Below are positions 6,266-15,529 of a stretch of 39,189 bases of DNA, piece after piece (within the stretch, counting starts at the first letter, position 1; the number at the start of each line of letters is the position of its first letter). The notes under the pieces are model-generated. The model was not told the origin of the DNA. It did not search any database and was given only the letters and a program-made list of their open reading frames with translations. Origin of the DNA: Spirochaetota bacterium. Lineage in GTDB: Bacteria; Spirochaetota; Spirochaetia; Treponematales; Breznakiellaceae. Location: contig JAEWSV010000338.1 of NCBI GenBank assembly GCA_023398155.1, positions 1 through 39,189 of the forward strand, read 5' to 3'. A program made the position numbers and the translations under genes.

Positions 6266-8577
6266 ACGGGGTCTCCTTTCCTTTCAACGACGCCTGGTCG
6301 ATCTTTCACGGTTCCGCCGCCCACGACGCGGCTATCCCGATTGTGCTTCCGGACTTCCAGGATCTTGTACGCCTGGGACAGGCCCGCGCCGAACTCCAGG
6401 CTGTGCTCGTCGATGATGCCGTGGACCCATCCGTAGCCGCGCATGGACTCGACGGCAACGTGATCCCCGACGTCCATACGGGGATCAGCCCACGGCGTAA
6501 TCGATTGCCGGGCGCGGAATGACCGATAGAAGGCCGCGGACGATCGGGCTATCTCGGTCGCCAGAGATACGGAGGGGATCCCGGATAGGGTGAGGTCCTT
6601 GACGATTTCTCCCCTCTCGCGGATGCCTTCTTCGTCCCGGAAGCGCAGTGTCTTTGCCGCGCCCGATTCCACGAGCCGGCGGCCATAGATCGACACTCCG
6701 AACGTCTGCTCCGTCGCGAAGTAGTTCCAGACCTTGACGAGGCACCCGTAGCTGTTCGGTTCGATGGTGTACTCGAACTGGCCCGGCTTCTGCCGGTTTC
6801 CCGGAACGATGGACGTGATCGCAATCTTGTCGGACAGCTCTACGACGAACTCGTAAGGGACGTTGGGGCTGTTCCGAACCGAGATGTCATCGCTCTCAAT
6901 CTGGGCTCCGTACTCCGCCGGCCGGGCGGGGATGATCTGCTCGTCGTCCAGCAGCTTGATGATCTTGGCGTTGTCCAAGACCATCACGGCGACCGTGAGC
7001 TGCTCATCCAGTGAGGTATTCCCAAAATTCCAGACCTTGACCGTGATGGTTCCGTCGCCGTTGTCCTCGGCCTCGTATTCGAGGCTCTCCCACGCGAAGG
7101 CGTCGGAGAACTCGACGCGGAGGTAGCTGTCCGGCTTGGCGATGGTGAATTCCCATCCTGGCGGGAGGCCGGCGCCGGGCTCCCGGTCGTAGGTGGGAAC
7201 GACGGTTTGTTCTGGGGGGTACTCCTGAACGGGGATCTCGATGTACCGCCGCGTGAACGTCTCCTCCGCGGACTCGCCCTCGTCGAAGGACAGCGTGGTG
7301 TACTGCACCGTGACCACCGTCGGGATCTTGTCCTGGGATTCCGAGGCAAGCTTGCTGTACTCGTCCGCGGAGAACCACCGTCGCGGGTACCTCGACCTAC
7401 CGCGCATCGACTCGGCCCGCTGCACGACCAGTTGATGGCCATCGGTGGACACGTAGCAAAGGGCTCCGGTGATGATGCAGAGGCTGTTGAGCGCAGATCC
7501 GACGGTGCCGGAATAGGAAAAGAGCGGGAGGACGACGGCCCGCAGCCGCTCGTCGATCGATTTGATCCCGAGCCCGATCCGCGTCGCCAGGTAGCGGAAC
7601 GCGTCGACCGCGGAGACCGATTCGGCGATGGCCGCGTCGATCGGCCGGTCCTTCCGGAACGCTATGAGGTCCGACGCCTTGATCTTCACGTCCGCGTCAT
7701 CCTCTGAAGACTCGATGCTTTGAGTGTAGAACGTGGACGAGAAGACATCCTCGTCGGCCAAGGACAAGCGGACCTCCACGGGAATACCCGGCTGGAGGGA
7801 CCCGTACAGTTCGGAGTCGGAATTGTAGAAGTCGAACTCCCGCGCGGCGTTGAATAGCGTGAGGCTCAAAGAGCGGATGATCACGCGGCCGATGGTCGCT
7901 TCCTTATTCTCCGCCCGCTTCGTCTCGATCTTCCAGTTGACCAGGTCGTCGGCCGTGAAGGATCGAACGAGGGAGGGCGAAAACAGGAGGATCCACGGCC
8001 GCAGGGATGGCGTCCCCCGGTGTATTTCCAGCTCGATGTACGAGGCCTTCCGGGCCGTCTCCGTAGCGGTGAACGCCTCGACTATCTCAGCGGTCAAATT
8101 CCCTACGATTTCCCGAAGAGCGAGGACCGACCGGTCCGCGGCGTAGATCCTCAGCGTAGCGTCGATGATGATCCTGGACGGGTCGGTCACGATCTTGAAG
8201 GTCCGTATCGTCCGCGGAGAAAAGCGGATCCCGACCAGATCGTTGAGCGAACCGTCGGCCCCGGCCAGAGCGCCGATGTACCCGACATGGGACTTCTGAA
8301 AACTCCGCCGCGGTTGATACCCGGACGACGCGTGGATGTTCTGTACGGACGGGAATAGCCGCTCCGGGAGTGATCTCCCGAGAAAGAAGCGGTCGCGATG
8401 GTAGAAGGTGAATCCGTCGGTGATTTGATCGGGGATGCATCCATCGATCGCGTTCGGGGCCAGCACCGCAAGCGAGGGGTCGAACCTGAGACTCGCGAAG
8501 TCGACGGTCACCGCCGTAGCGAACTGCCGACCGTCTCCGCGTATGGCTGCGTCGAGCGCCTCGGAGGTGCGAATCAC
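6262..8577 (-). CDS. Tail hub / baseplate protein
   Basis: A 771-aa protein between the minor tail proteins and the fibre gene. The beta-rich N-terminus has short jelly-roll-like stretches. A central region near 220-420 (RVIIRSLSLTLF, DVKIKASDLIAFRKDRPID, DAFRYLATRIGLGI) resembles the hub domains of Mu gp44/T4 gp27-like tail proteins. The C-terminus (DPRMDVGDHVAVES, GWVHGIIDEHSLEF, YKILEVRK) is typical of phage tail hub proteins. It probably forms the trimeric tail tip onto which the fibre attaches. Both ends overlap neighbouring genes by ATGA (8574-8577 and 6262-6265), so it is tightly coupled in the leftward tail operon. Assignment rests on position and general pattern, not on a catalytic motif. 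Confidence 0.68.
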   Translation of the reverse strand: MIRTSEALDAAIRGDGRQFATAVTVDFASLRFDPSLAVLAPNAIDGCIPDQITDGFTFYHRDRFFLGRSLPERLFPSVQNIHASSGYQPRRSFQKSHVGYIGALAGADGSLNDLVGIRFSPRTIRTFKIVTDPSRIIIDATLRIYAADRSVLALREIVGNLTAEIVEAFTATETARKASYIELEIHRGTPSLRPWILLFSPSLVRSFTADDLVNWKIETKRAENKEATIGRVIIRSLSLTLFNAAREFDFYNSDSELYGSLQPGIPVEVRLSLADEDVFSSTFYTQSIESSEDDADVKIKASDLIAFRKDRPIDAAIAESVSAVDAFRYLATRIGLGIKSIDERLRAVVLPLFSYSGTVGSALNSLCIITGALCYVSTDGHQLVVQRAESMRGRSRYPRRWFSADEYSKLASESQDKIPTVVTVQYTTLSFDEGESAEETFTRRYIEIPVQEYPPEQTVVPTYDREPGAGLPPGWEFTIAKPDSYLRVEFSDAFAWESLEYEAEDNGDGTITVKVWNFGNTSLDEQLTVAVMVLDNAKIIKLLDDEQIIPARPAEYGAQIESDDISVRNSPNVPYEFVVELSDKIAITSIVPGNRQKPGQFEYTIEPNSYGCLVKVWNYFATEQTFGVSIYGRRLVESGAAKTLRFRDEEGIRERGEIVKDLTLSGIPSVSLATEIARSSAAFYRSFRARQSITPWADPRMDVGDHVAVESMRGYGWVHGIIDEHSLEFGAGLSQAYKILEVRKHNRDSRVVGGGTVKDRPGVVERKGDPV

Positions 8578-9137
8578 GGGAGCGGGACCCTCTCGTAGAT
8601 TTCGATGGCGTAGTTCTCTACACGAAGCTCGTCACCGACCGTGAGCGCGACACTCGTCTGCCGCGGGCCGTTTACGGAAATGGAGGCGTCCGTGTTCGGC
8701 GCCTTTCTGGTCTCGCCTTTTCCGTATGAAACGTTGCCGGAACCGGCGCGGCTATTGTGCGCGACGTTGTGGCCGTGGTCCACGAGCATCCAGCCCTGAG
8801 GCCCGCCCTCAAAAGCGACGGTGCGGTCCCCTACGACGCGGAAGTACTTATTCGCGTAGAACGAGGAGATATGCCGCCAGGCGGTACCCGGCCACTTATC
8901 TTGCGGCAGAGGATCCGTTTGGACGACCTCCGAGCCGAGCGTGACGCCGGGGAGGCGCACGTACTTGCCGCCGATGGGCGGGCATCCCCAGTTGTCCTTG
9001 AGCTCCGCGAGGGCCTCGCCGATGAGCTTCACGCTCTTCACGAGGTTGTTGAAGTTGTCGTCGGTGACGGCGGCGTCTTCCAGGAGTTCGGCCGGAACGA
9101 CCGTGGCGAGCTGGTCGAGAATATCGGGCAACGTCAT
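8574..9137 (-). CDS. Minor tail protein with collar-like C-terminus
   Basis: A 187-aa protein. The N-terminal third is helical (LPDILDQLATVVPAELLED). The rest is rich in glycine, aspartate and aromatic residues, with VDHGHNVAHNSRAGSGNVSY and a closing ELRVENYAIEIYERV. The last resembles the end of phage tail-collar/short-fibre domains, where a conserved RPxNxAVxYYIK-like strand closes the fold. Probably a tail-tip or fibre-attachment component. It lies between the distal-tail-like gene and the hub, in the same operon. Function inferred from context; no firm family match. Confidence 0.5.
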   Translation of the reverse strand: MTLPDILDQLATVVPAELLEDAAVTDDNFNNLVKSVKLIGEALAELKDNWGCPPIGGKYVRLPGVTLGSEVVQTDPLPQDKWPGTAWRHISSFYANKYFRVVGDRTVAFEGGPQGWMLVDHGHNVAHNSRAGSGNVSYGKGETRKAPNTDASISVNGPRQTSVALTVGDELRVENYAIEIYERVPLP

Positions 9138-9140
9138 TCG

Positions 9141-9545
9141 CTACTCCAATTCGAGAGTCACGGACTCGTAGATGAATAAGCCCAACGATCGGTTGCGGGG
9201 CTTATATTTGACCGGGTTCACCAGGTCTATGGCATGGCCGACATGGCCGGATGTTTCCTTGTGGAGGTAGATGACGATCGACTCCGCCGTCGCGGCGGCG
9301 TCGTATATGGAGAGTAGATCGTCGAGCGCGTCCTGCATGGCGACGGCCCACGTGAGCTTGAACTTAGTGGAAAGCCGGATCAAATCCTTCCGCTTCCGCC
9401 CGGACGCCATGGTCTTGACGTTGGCGGTTTCCACGGGAGTCGGCTCCACGGAATATCCGAATGGGATAAGGAAGGCCGTCCCGTCGATGGAAAGAAAATC
9501 CCGGTGCAGCCCGGAGGCGATGAACTCAGCCGTCGTCACCGTCAT
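9141..9545 (-). CDS. Putative distal/minor tail protein
   Basis: 134 aa, directly after the tape measure gene, with an ATGA overlap (9542-9545). It is a compact alpha/beta protein with VTTAEFIASGLHRDFLSID and a C-terminal NRSLGLFIYESVTLELE strand pair. Siphoviruses of the Mu group encode a small tail protein at this place that closes the tail tube below the tape measure. I do not recognise the family with certainty. The assignment is positional. Confidence 0.5.
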   Translation of the reverse strand: MTVTTAEFIASGLHRDFLSIDGTAFLIPFGYSVEPTPVETANVKTMASGRKRKDLIRLSTKFKLTWAVAMQDALDDLLSIYDAAATAESIVIYLHKETSGHVGHAIDLVNPVKYKPRNRSLGLFIYESVTLELE

Positions 9546-12500
9546 TCCCCCATGTAGTAATTCCGCTTCGCTTCCTCGACGATCGAAAGAAGCTCCCGAT
9601 CGGCATCGCGGATCGCGCCCATGACGTCATCCCGCGTCAGGCCATCAGTATCCTGGAAGTTGAGCTGGAAAACTGGAGCGTAGCTAAAGCCTCCCCCCGC
9701 GCCTTTCCGGTCGATGCCGGCCGCGCGGAACATCGCGTCGATGTTCTCCGTGGTAATCGGCAAGTACAGCTCGGGGATGCCGGCCTCGGCGGTGATGGCC
9801 GGCGCCCCGGAAGACATCGTGATGTTAGTACCGCCGGCCTGCGGCATGAAGATGCCGCCCGCGGCGAGCTTCTTCGGGGGAGCGGGAAGCGGCTGCGGCG
9901 TATACTCGGCAGGCTCCGGTGCCCCCGCGGCGACACCGGCCTGGGCGCCGGCGAGGACGGCGGCGACCGTGAAGGCGGCAGCGGCCGGCGGGTTCCACCA
10001 GTTGGCCGCGGCCTTCGCGACGTTCTCGGCCGCCTGCAGGGTGAGGTTCAATACGGTAGACGCCTTTTCCCACTTCGCCTTTTCGATCGCGGCGGCAGCG
10101 GCCGCGGTCCCGGCGGCGTTCTCCGTTTCAATCTGCGAAACGGTGAATTCGTATTCGATCCGGTTGCGCTCGTTGAGGAGGTCGTTCTCGGCCTTGAGCT
10201 GCTCGGCCGCACGCTTCTTGTCCTCCTGGTCCTTCTTCTTGGCTTCCTGGGCCTCGCGCTTTTTCTTCCGCTCATCCTCGAGCTGCTTCTCCAGTTCGCG
10301 GAGTCTCCGGATGTTCGTCTCTTCGGAAATGGAGGTCTCGAGATCCGCGATGGTTCGCGCGTACTCTTCCTGCTGGGTCTGGTACTGCCGCTCTTCGTAG
10401 GCCTCCTGAGCGGCCTCGTTCTCCTCGCGGTGCGCCTCGCGCATCTCGTTCAATTGGTCATCGAGGGCCGATAGAGCGGCGTTCTTTTCCTGTTCTATTT
10501 CCGCAAGGCGCTCCGCGTATTCTTGCGCGTCACGTTCGGCCTGGTTGCCGATGAGCCCCGTGGCGATGTTCGCGACGGACGAGAACACCTCGGTGATCTT
10601 CCCGCCGATGACGTCGATCTTGGCGGCTATCTTATCGAAGAGTGAAGACGTGCTCTTCTCGATCTGCTTCTTCACGTCCACAGTCGCCGCTCCGAGTTCA
10701 AGGATCTCGCCCCGGAGGGCGGCGGCCCGCTGCGCGTCGGCGGCGGATCCGGAGGCCATGAGCGTGTTGTATTCGCCCATGAGGGAGCGCTGTTTTTCGA
10801 TGAGGGCGTTGCGTTTCTCCTGGAGGGCGTTACGCTCGATCTCCTTGTCCGTCTTCCCGAGGAGGCCGGTCTCCTTCTTGAGCGCGATTTCGCGGTCGAT
10901 GGCGGCTTCCGTTTTCTCGGCCGTACCGCCTATTCTTTCAAGGTCAACGGCGAGGAGACGGCGGGAGCTTTCCTCCTGCACGGCCATGGCTTCGGCACGG
11001 CGGGCGTCGGATTTCGCGAGGCCCTCCGTGATGGCCGAGAGGCGGGAGCGGATGGCGACGGCCGACGTCTCGGATAGGTTGGTATCGGCGAGGCGCAAGT
11101 TCAGCGCGGTCTGCTCGGCGGAGAGGCCCTTCGCGTTGTTGAGCTCCGCGTCCGCGGCGCTCTTGGCCGCCTCCTGGATATTGCGGAGCGCCTGCTCCAC
11201 GGTGAGGCCGGAGGCGGAGAGGAAGGTGATCGAGGCGTCGAGCTCGAGGCCGACGGACTCGGCGGAGAGCTCCTTGAGGCGGGCGCGGGTCGTGGCGAGT
11301 TCGGCGGCGATCTTGCCGTAGCCCCCCGTAATGCTGGAATCGAGGGAAGCGGCCATCGCCTTGGACACATCCGCCCCTCCCTTGCGGGCGGCCACGTCCT
11401 CCTGGACGAAGGTATGGAGGAGCGCCAGGCGCTTCCCCTGCGCCTCCTTCTCGATCGCGTACAGATCCTCGCCGTTCTTGGCCGCGAGCGATCGACGGAC
11501 GGCATACTCGTCATCCAGATCCTGGAGGCGCTCTGCCCTCGTCTTGTTAGAGCTCTTGGCAGGATCGGGATCGCCGGCGGGCGCACCCCCGTCCCGTGGA
11601 GGAGGAGGGGCCCCACCTGGAGAACCAGACCCGGCATCAAGAAGCTTTTCTCTCGCTTCCATCACAACAATGAGCTGCCTCGCGAGATCGCCGGCTTTAT
11701 CCCTTGCTCGCCCTAGATCTATTTCGATGGTCCTGGCAATCCCTTGGGATTCTCTTGGGTCATTCGACTTTCGAGCCTTTGCAAGCCGCTCTTCCAGAAG
11801 CTCAATTTTCTGAGTCGTCTCGAAATGCTTTTTTGCCAACTCAACTTGCTGCTTGTCCAGCGCCGCGAGCTGCTCCTTCGCGCGGGCCTCCGCGGTCTTC
11901 TCCAGGAGATCGTTGAGCGTCCCCTGGGCGGCAGCCTGGGCAAGGATCTCCGCGGTGAGCTCCGGATACAGCCGCTTGAGGTCGCCGACGAGTTCGGCCA
12001 TGCGCTCCATGTCGGTCGCGGTTTTGCCGGTTTTGGCGTTGAGCGAAGCGTACTCCTGGGCGAGGGGAGCCGCCTGCGCCTTGAGGCCGATGACCGCGTC
12101 CGTATTGTCGATGACGGCCTGCTTTGCCCGCTCCGCTGCCTTGGCGAATTCCGTGACGGTCGCGACGGCGACGGTGATGCCGACGATGGCGGCCCCCAGG
12201 GGATTCGCCGCAGCCGCCCCGGACAGCGCGATCATGGCCGCCCGGGCGGCGATGAGGCCTTTGGTGAACCCGGCGACGGCCGCCGTCGTGGCGAGCGCTA
12301 CGACCACGACCTTGCCGATGGAGACGATATTGGCGAGCGTCTCGCGATCCAGGTTCGCCAGGGCTTCGGATATGGAGACGAGTGGGCCGAGAAGGTCCTG
12401 GGCCGACACGAGCACTTCATCGCCGAGGCGCTGCGCGAAGACGACCGCGTTCAACCTCGCCTGCGTGAGGCCATCCCCGAACTTGTTGACGCCATCGGTA

Positions 12501-13489
12501 GATGCGGAAAAGGCGGTATCGAGGGCCCCGGCTGCCGTACCCATATCGCCGAGATCCTTCGTGAACTTCTCCGCGCCCTGCCCTGTCAGGTAGAGGGCTA
12601 TCTGTCCGCCTTCGATTGAACCGAAGAGATTCGTGACGGAGACCCCGGTCTCGTCCGCGTAGCCCTTGAGCGCCTGCAGGGCGCCCTGGAAGCCGCCGAA
12701 CTTCTGGATGAGCTCGGTTCCGCTCGTTACGCCGAGCGCCTTGAACGCGGCGTTCAGGGTATCGGTTCCGCGCAGGAGCTCCGCTTGAGCGGCCGCCGTC
12801 TTGGTCGCGACTTCGGCAGCACCCCCGATGACGCCCGTTCCGGCGGAGAAGACGGCGAAGAGCTCGGCCTGAGAAACGCCGAGGGTGGCCGAAAGCGAGG
12901 TGACGCGCTGGATGGAGGTGGCGAGCTCGGGGAAGGTGGTCTGGCCATTCCGGACCGTGATGAACGCGAGATCGGCGACCTGGCGCTGGGCGACGGCCGA
13001 CGTATCTCCGTACGCCTTGGTCACCGCGGACAGAAGGTTGATCGAGTCCGTCGTGGTGGCCGCGCCGGCGGCGGCAGCTTTCGCGGAGATCTCGAGCTTC
13101 TCTATCGTGTCCGGAGCATCGCCGTAGGCGGAGATGACCTGGTAGGCGCCGGATACCAGGTCATCGGTCGTCTTCCGCACTTCGGGAGACAGGTCCTGGA
13201 TGGCGGCCTTGAGTTCCTGGATTCGCGCGGTCTGGCCGGGGATGAGCGTCTCGACCTGGGAAAGGGCGGCGTTGTAGTCGGCCGCCATCTTACCGACCGC
13301 GATACCGACAGCGACGATCGCGGTGGTTGCGATCGCGGACTGCTTGGCGATGTCGCCGAGGATCCGGTTCGCCGCTTCCGTCTTCTCGTTGAAGTCGTCC
13401 AGGGCCTTGTCGGCGTCCTGGAAGCCGGCCGCGAGTCCGGTTGCGTCTCCGATGATCTTGTAGATGACTTCGCGGGCGGTTATAGCCAT
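9542..13489 (-). CDS. Tail tape measure protein
   Basis: 1315 aa, the longest structural protein besides the fibre. The N-terminal half has the phage minor-tail TMP domain (YNAALSQVETLIPGQTARIQ, SPEVRKTTDDLVSGAYQVISAYGD, AVTKAYGDTSAVAQRQVADLAF, QTTFPELATSIQRVTSLSAT). Hydrophobic helices follow near 390-450 (VVVALATTAAVAGFTKGLIA, NPLGAAIVGITVAVATVTEF). Long charged coiled coils cover about 950-1130. It sets tail length and probably passes the membrane at infection. Length and the absence of any sheath gene support a siphovirus tail. The start overlaps the stop of the frameshifted GT chaperone by TAATG (13487-13491). Confidence 0.93.
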   Translation of the reverse strand: MAITAREVIYKIIGDATGLAAGFQDADKALDDFNEKTEAANRILGDIAKQSAIATTAIVAVGIAVGKMAADYNAALSQVETLIPGQTARIQELKAAIQDLSPEVRKTTDDLVSGAYQVISAYGDAPDTIEKLEISAKAAAAGAATTTDSINLLSAVTKAYGDTSAVAQRQVADLAFITVRNGQTTFPELATSIQRVTSLSATLGVSQAELFAVFSAGTGVIGGAAEVATKTAAAQAELLRGTDTLNAAFKALGVTSGTELIQKFGGFQGALQALKGYADETGVSVTNLFGSIEGGQIALYLTGQGAEKFTKDLGDMGTAAGALDTAFSASTDGVNKFGDGLTQARLNAVVFAQRLGDEVLVSAQDLLGPLVSISEALANLDRETLANIVSIGKVVVVALATTAAVAGFTKGLIAARAAMIALSGAAAANPLGAAIVGITVAVATVTEFAKAAERAKQAVIDNTDAVIGLKAQAAPLAQEYASLNAKTGKTATDMERMAELVGDLKRLYPELTAEILAQAAAQGTLNDLLEKTAEARAKEQLAALDKQQVELAKKHFETTQKIELLEERLAKARKSNDPRESQGIARTIEIDLGRARDKAGDLARQLIVVMEAREKLLDAGSGSPGGAPPPPRDGGAPAGDPDPAKSSNKTRAERLQDLDDEYAVRRSLAAKNGEDLYAIEKEAQGKRLALLHTFVQEDVAARKGGADVSKAMAASLDSSITGGYGKIAAELATTRARLKELSAESVGLELDASITFLSASGLTVEQALRNIQEAAKSAADAELNNAKGLSAEQTALNLRLADTNLSETSAVAIRSRLSAITEGLAKSDARRAEAMAVQEESSRRLLAVDLERIGGTAEKTEAAIDREIALKKETGLLGKTDKEIERNALQEKRNALIEKQRSLMGEYNTLMASGSAADAQRAAALRGEILELGAATVDVKKQIEKSTSSLFDKIAAKIDVIGGKITEVFSSVANIATGLIGNQAERDAQEYAERLAEIEQEKNAALSALDDQLNEMREAHREENEAAQEAYEERQYQTQQEEYARTIADLETSISEETNIRRLRELEKQLEDERKKKREAQEAKKKDQEDKKRAAEQLKAENDLLNERNRIEYEFTVSQIETENAAGTAAAAAAIEKAKWEKASTVLNLTLQAAENVAKAAANWWNPPAAAAFTVAAVLAGAQAGVAAGAPEPAEYTPQPLPAPPKKLAAGGIFMPQAGGTNITMSSGAPAITAEAGIPELYLPITTENIDAMFRAAGIDRKGAGGGFSYAPVFQLNFQDTDGLTRDDVMGAIRDADRELLSIVEEAKRNYYMGE

Positions 13490-14111
13490 TACAGGTACAC
13501 CTCGTATAGTTCTCGCTCTTTCCCGGAGGAGAGCGGATCCCGCTCATCGGCGGAGGCTTTACCGAATCCGCGGCGCAGCAGGTCGAACGCCACCCCGTTG
13601 CGGAGCTTCCGGTTGATCGTCTCGATCGCCCAATGACGCAGAACGTGATCCTCCGTCACTCCATACAGGACGGAGAGGCGATCTAGCGTTTCGGCCCAGT
13701 CATGTTTTTTTTTGAGGCGTCGCCGTCTACTTCGCCGGATCGTGAGCGCGCGGAATTCTCGATTATCGAACGGACGATTTCCGAGAAGAAGATGTCCACC
13801 ATGTCCTTGTTCGCCTCCATGGCGATCGTCTCGCGCGTGACCTCCGGATAGAAGAACGAGCAGAATCCGGCCACGAAGGTTATGGTGTCGTCCGTGATCT
13901 CACGGTTCCGTTCTCTCGCGTAGCGGTCCAGGTCCTCTTTCGATTCCGAACCGGCCGCCGCGGCCTGCTTCGCCCTGAGCGCGTTGAACGCTTCCATGAC
14001 CGGGATGGCCGCCCCGGAGGGGATGTAGCCGAGCTCGTACTCTTTCCCCAGGAACCGGACCTTCCGGGAGGGTGCGCGAAGGGCGTCGAGGTTGAGGATC
14101 TCCGTCTGCAT
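13489..14111 (-). CDS. Tail assembly chaperone GT, made by -1 frameshift
   Basis: Fusion product of the G-like chaperone and a downstream -1 frame. At the A9 run (sense strand, 13713 to 13705) the zero frame reads TCA AAA AAA AAC ATG. After a -1 slip it reads AAA CAT GAC TGG and stays open for about 71 codons (HDWAETLDRLSVLYGVTED, HWAIETINRKLRNGVAF) to TAA at 13491-13489. The added domain resembles the T part of lambda gpGT, which recruits tail tube subunits to the tape measure while gpG coats it. It ends exactly at the tape measure start. The extension has no start codon or ribosome-binding site of its own. Confidence 0.85.
13683..14111 (-). CDS. Tail assembly chaperone G (zero-frame product)
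   Basis: 142 aa, in the canonical position between tail tube and tape measure. The core has APSRKVRFLGKEYELGYIPS, VMEAFNALRAKQ, and a helical acidic C-terminal part (ITDDTITFVAGFCSFFYPEVT). After the slippery site the zero frame adds only KNMTGPKR before TAG at 13683-13685. Most ribosomes should make this short form and a minority the GT form. Function as tail chaperone is inferred from position and the frameshift layout, which is conserved across long-tailed phages. Confidence 0.82.
   Translation of the reverse strand: MQTEILNLDALRAPSRKVRFLGKEYELGYIPSGAAIPVMEAFNALRAKQAAAAGSESKEDLDRYARERNREITDDTITFVAGFCSFFYPEVTRETIAMEANKDMVDIFFSEIVRSIIENSARSRSGEVDGDASKKNMTGPKR
13705..13713 (-). promoter_or_regulatory. 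A9 slippery site for programmed -1 frameshift (G/GT)
   Basis: Nine consecutive A on the sense strand contain A AAA AAA and A AAA AAC heptamers in the correct phase to the G frame. A -1 slip joins G to the open T-like frame. It lies 30 bp upstream of the zero-frame stop, a spacing typical of such sites. Confidence 0.85.
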
Positions 14112-14183
14112 CGATGGTCTCCTTGGAGCCGGGGCGGCCGGTAGTGATCCGGCCGCCCCGGCGGATTCTCAGCTTCGCGCCGA

Positions 14184-15056
14184 TCAGACTTCCTGCTTCT
14201 CGCGCATGAGGCTCTTGGGCTCCATGTCCGCGAGGATGGCCATGTCCGGGTGCGGGGTGAACTCGAACGAGAAGGGGATTTCGGCCACGGTGTCCGCGTC
14301 GTTCTTGCTCTTCAGCGTGATCACGTCCTCGCTCGTGCAGAAGCCGTACGGAAGCTCCCAGGTCCTGGAGATGATGCGCCCGTCGTCGGCCTTCCGCTTG
14401 TTGGTGAGCCGCATCGCGAGATTCTTGGAGACGCCGGCCGAACCGTGATAGAGGGTGTAGGACTTAGCGGGGGTCACGTCGTAGGTGATCCGGACGTCCT
14501 TGGCCGCGTCGTAGTTTCCCGTGTCGGCCGGGGAGATGATCACGACGAAGAAGGCTCCCGCGTAGGGCACGACCGCGAAGTCGAGCCCCTCCACGAGGTT
14601 GACCAGGCCGGCGCCCTCCGACTGCTTCACCACGAGGTTCGCGGGCTCCGCGCCGTCGTGGTTGAACTTGGAGAGCGGGATCGGGACGTTCTTCTGGACG
14701 GTGCCCACCGGGTGGGTGTCCGTGACCGTCGCAAGGACGCCCGGTTCCGATTCCACGGTCACGATACCCGCCATGACCTTAGCGATGACCGGGAGGTGGC
14801 GCTCGAGGAGACTGAACTCCACGGTCACCTTCTTGTCGGTCTGGCCGCGCAGGGGAACGATGCCGTTGTCCGCCTTGACCTCGCTCTTCGTGGAGGAGGG
14901 CGTGATCTTGACGCCGCGGGCCAGGCCGAGGTCCAGGAGATCGGACAGGGTGTAGTTCTTCGCGACCGTGTCGATGGCGACGGGCGTCTGGGTGATCTCG
15001 ATCTTCGCCGAGCCGAGGGTCATCGCGTTGGGATTCTGCGACTTGGTCAAATCCAT
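14184..15056 (-). CDS. Major tail tube protein
   Basis: 290 aa. Beta-rich with ALT-type patterns of phage tail tube proteins: an N-terminal TLGSAKIEITQTPVAID strand region, KKVTVEFSLLERHLPVIAKV, AGLVNLVEGLDFAVVPYAGA, and a C-terminal block ISRTWELPYGFCTSEDVITL and EIPFSFEFTPHPD. It forms the hexameric rings of the tail tube. It stands directly upstream of the G/GT chaperones. No sheath gene is present anywhere in the window, which points to a siphovirus-type rather than a Mu-type contractile tail. A ribosome-binding site GGAGCAAG lies before the ATG. Confidence 0.8.
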   Translation of the reverse strand: MDLTKSQNPNAMTLGSAKIEITQTPVAIDTVAKNYTLSDLLDLGLARGVKITPSSTKSEVKADNGIVPLRGQTDKKVTVEFSLLERHLPVIAKVMAGIVTVESEPGVLATVTDTHPVGTVQKNVPIPLSKFNHDGAEPANLVVKQSEGAGLVNLVEGLDFAVVPYAGAFFVVIISPADTGNYDAAKDVRITYDVTPAKSYTLYHGSAGVSKNLAMRLTNKRKADDGRIISRTWELPYGFCTSEDVITLKSKNDADTVAEIPFSFEFTPHPDMAILADMEPKSLMREKQEV

Positions 15057-15073
15057 GATCTTGCTCCTTCGGA

Positions 15074-15529
15074 CTACGCGTCCGTGGTGACGGCCAGGGC
15101 CGCCGCCTCGTAATCAAATTCGATCTCGACGAGCCAATGCTCGTCGTAGCTGTACGACCTCTCGTCGGCGAGATCCGTGAAGAGCTCGTCATCCTCTCGG
15201 ATCGCCTGATGGTACGCGACGGCCCACGCGCCGGGAGCGACTGCGATACCGCCCTGTTCCTCGTCGAACCAGAGGGCGAGCTTCAGGGAAACATCCAGCG
15301 CGTCGGATACGCCCCGATCCGACGGCGGAATCTCCCCGCTCGCCGAAGCCCGGAGGCGGAGCCGCGTCCGGCCGTTGCCGACTACCACGGGATGCGGTAT
15401 CGGGACCAGGCGGACATGGAAGCGCTCGGGCTGCAGCGTGGACGGTTCCAGGATCACCTGCACTCCGCAGTCTTGCGCGAGCTTGGCCTTGTAGGCGTTC
15501 AAGACGGCGATCCAATTGCGGTAGCTCAT
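15074..15529 (-). CDS. Tail terminator / head-tail joining protein candidate
   Basis: 151 aa starting at ATG 15529, which overlaps the stop of the upstream gene (ATGA, 15526-15529). The frame is open further upstream to 16378, but that part is a shadow of two other genes. Features: helical start (MSYRNWIAVLNAYKAKLAQDC), several beta strands (RFHVRLVPIPHPVVV, LDVSLKLALWFDEEQ) and HWLVEIEFDYEAAALAV at the end. Size, position between virion morphogenesis protein and tail tube, and the alpha/beta pattern fit a tail terminator (Mu gp37/lambda U-like role). No family is recognised with certainty. Confidence 0.55.
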   Translation of the reverse strand: MSYRNWIAVLNAYKAKLAQDCGVQVILEPSTLQPERFHVRLVPIPHPVVVGNGRTRLRLRASASGEIPPSDRGVSDALDVSLKLALWFDEEQGGIAVAPGAWAVAYHQAIREDDELFTDLADERSYSYDEHWLVEIEFDYEAAALAVTTDA

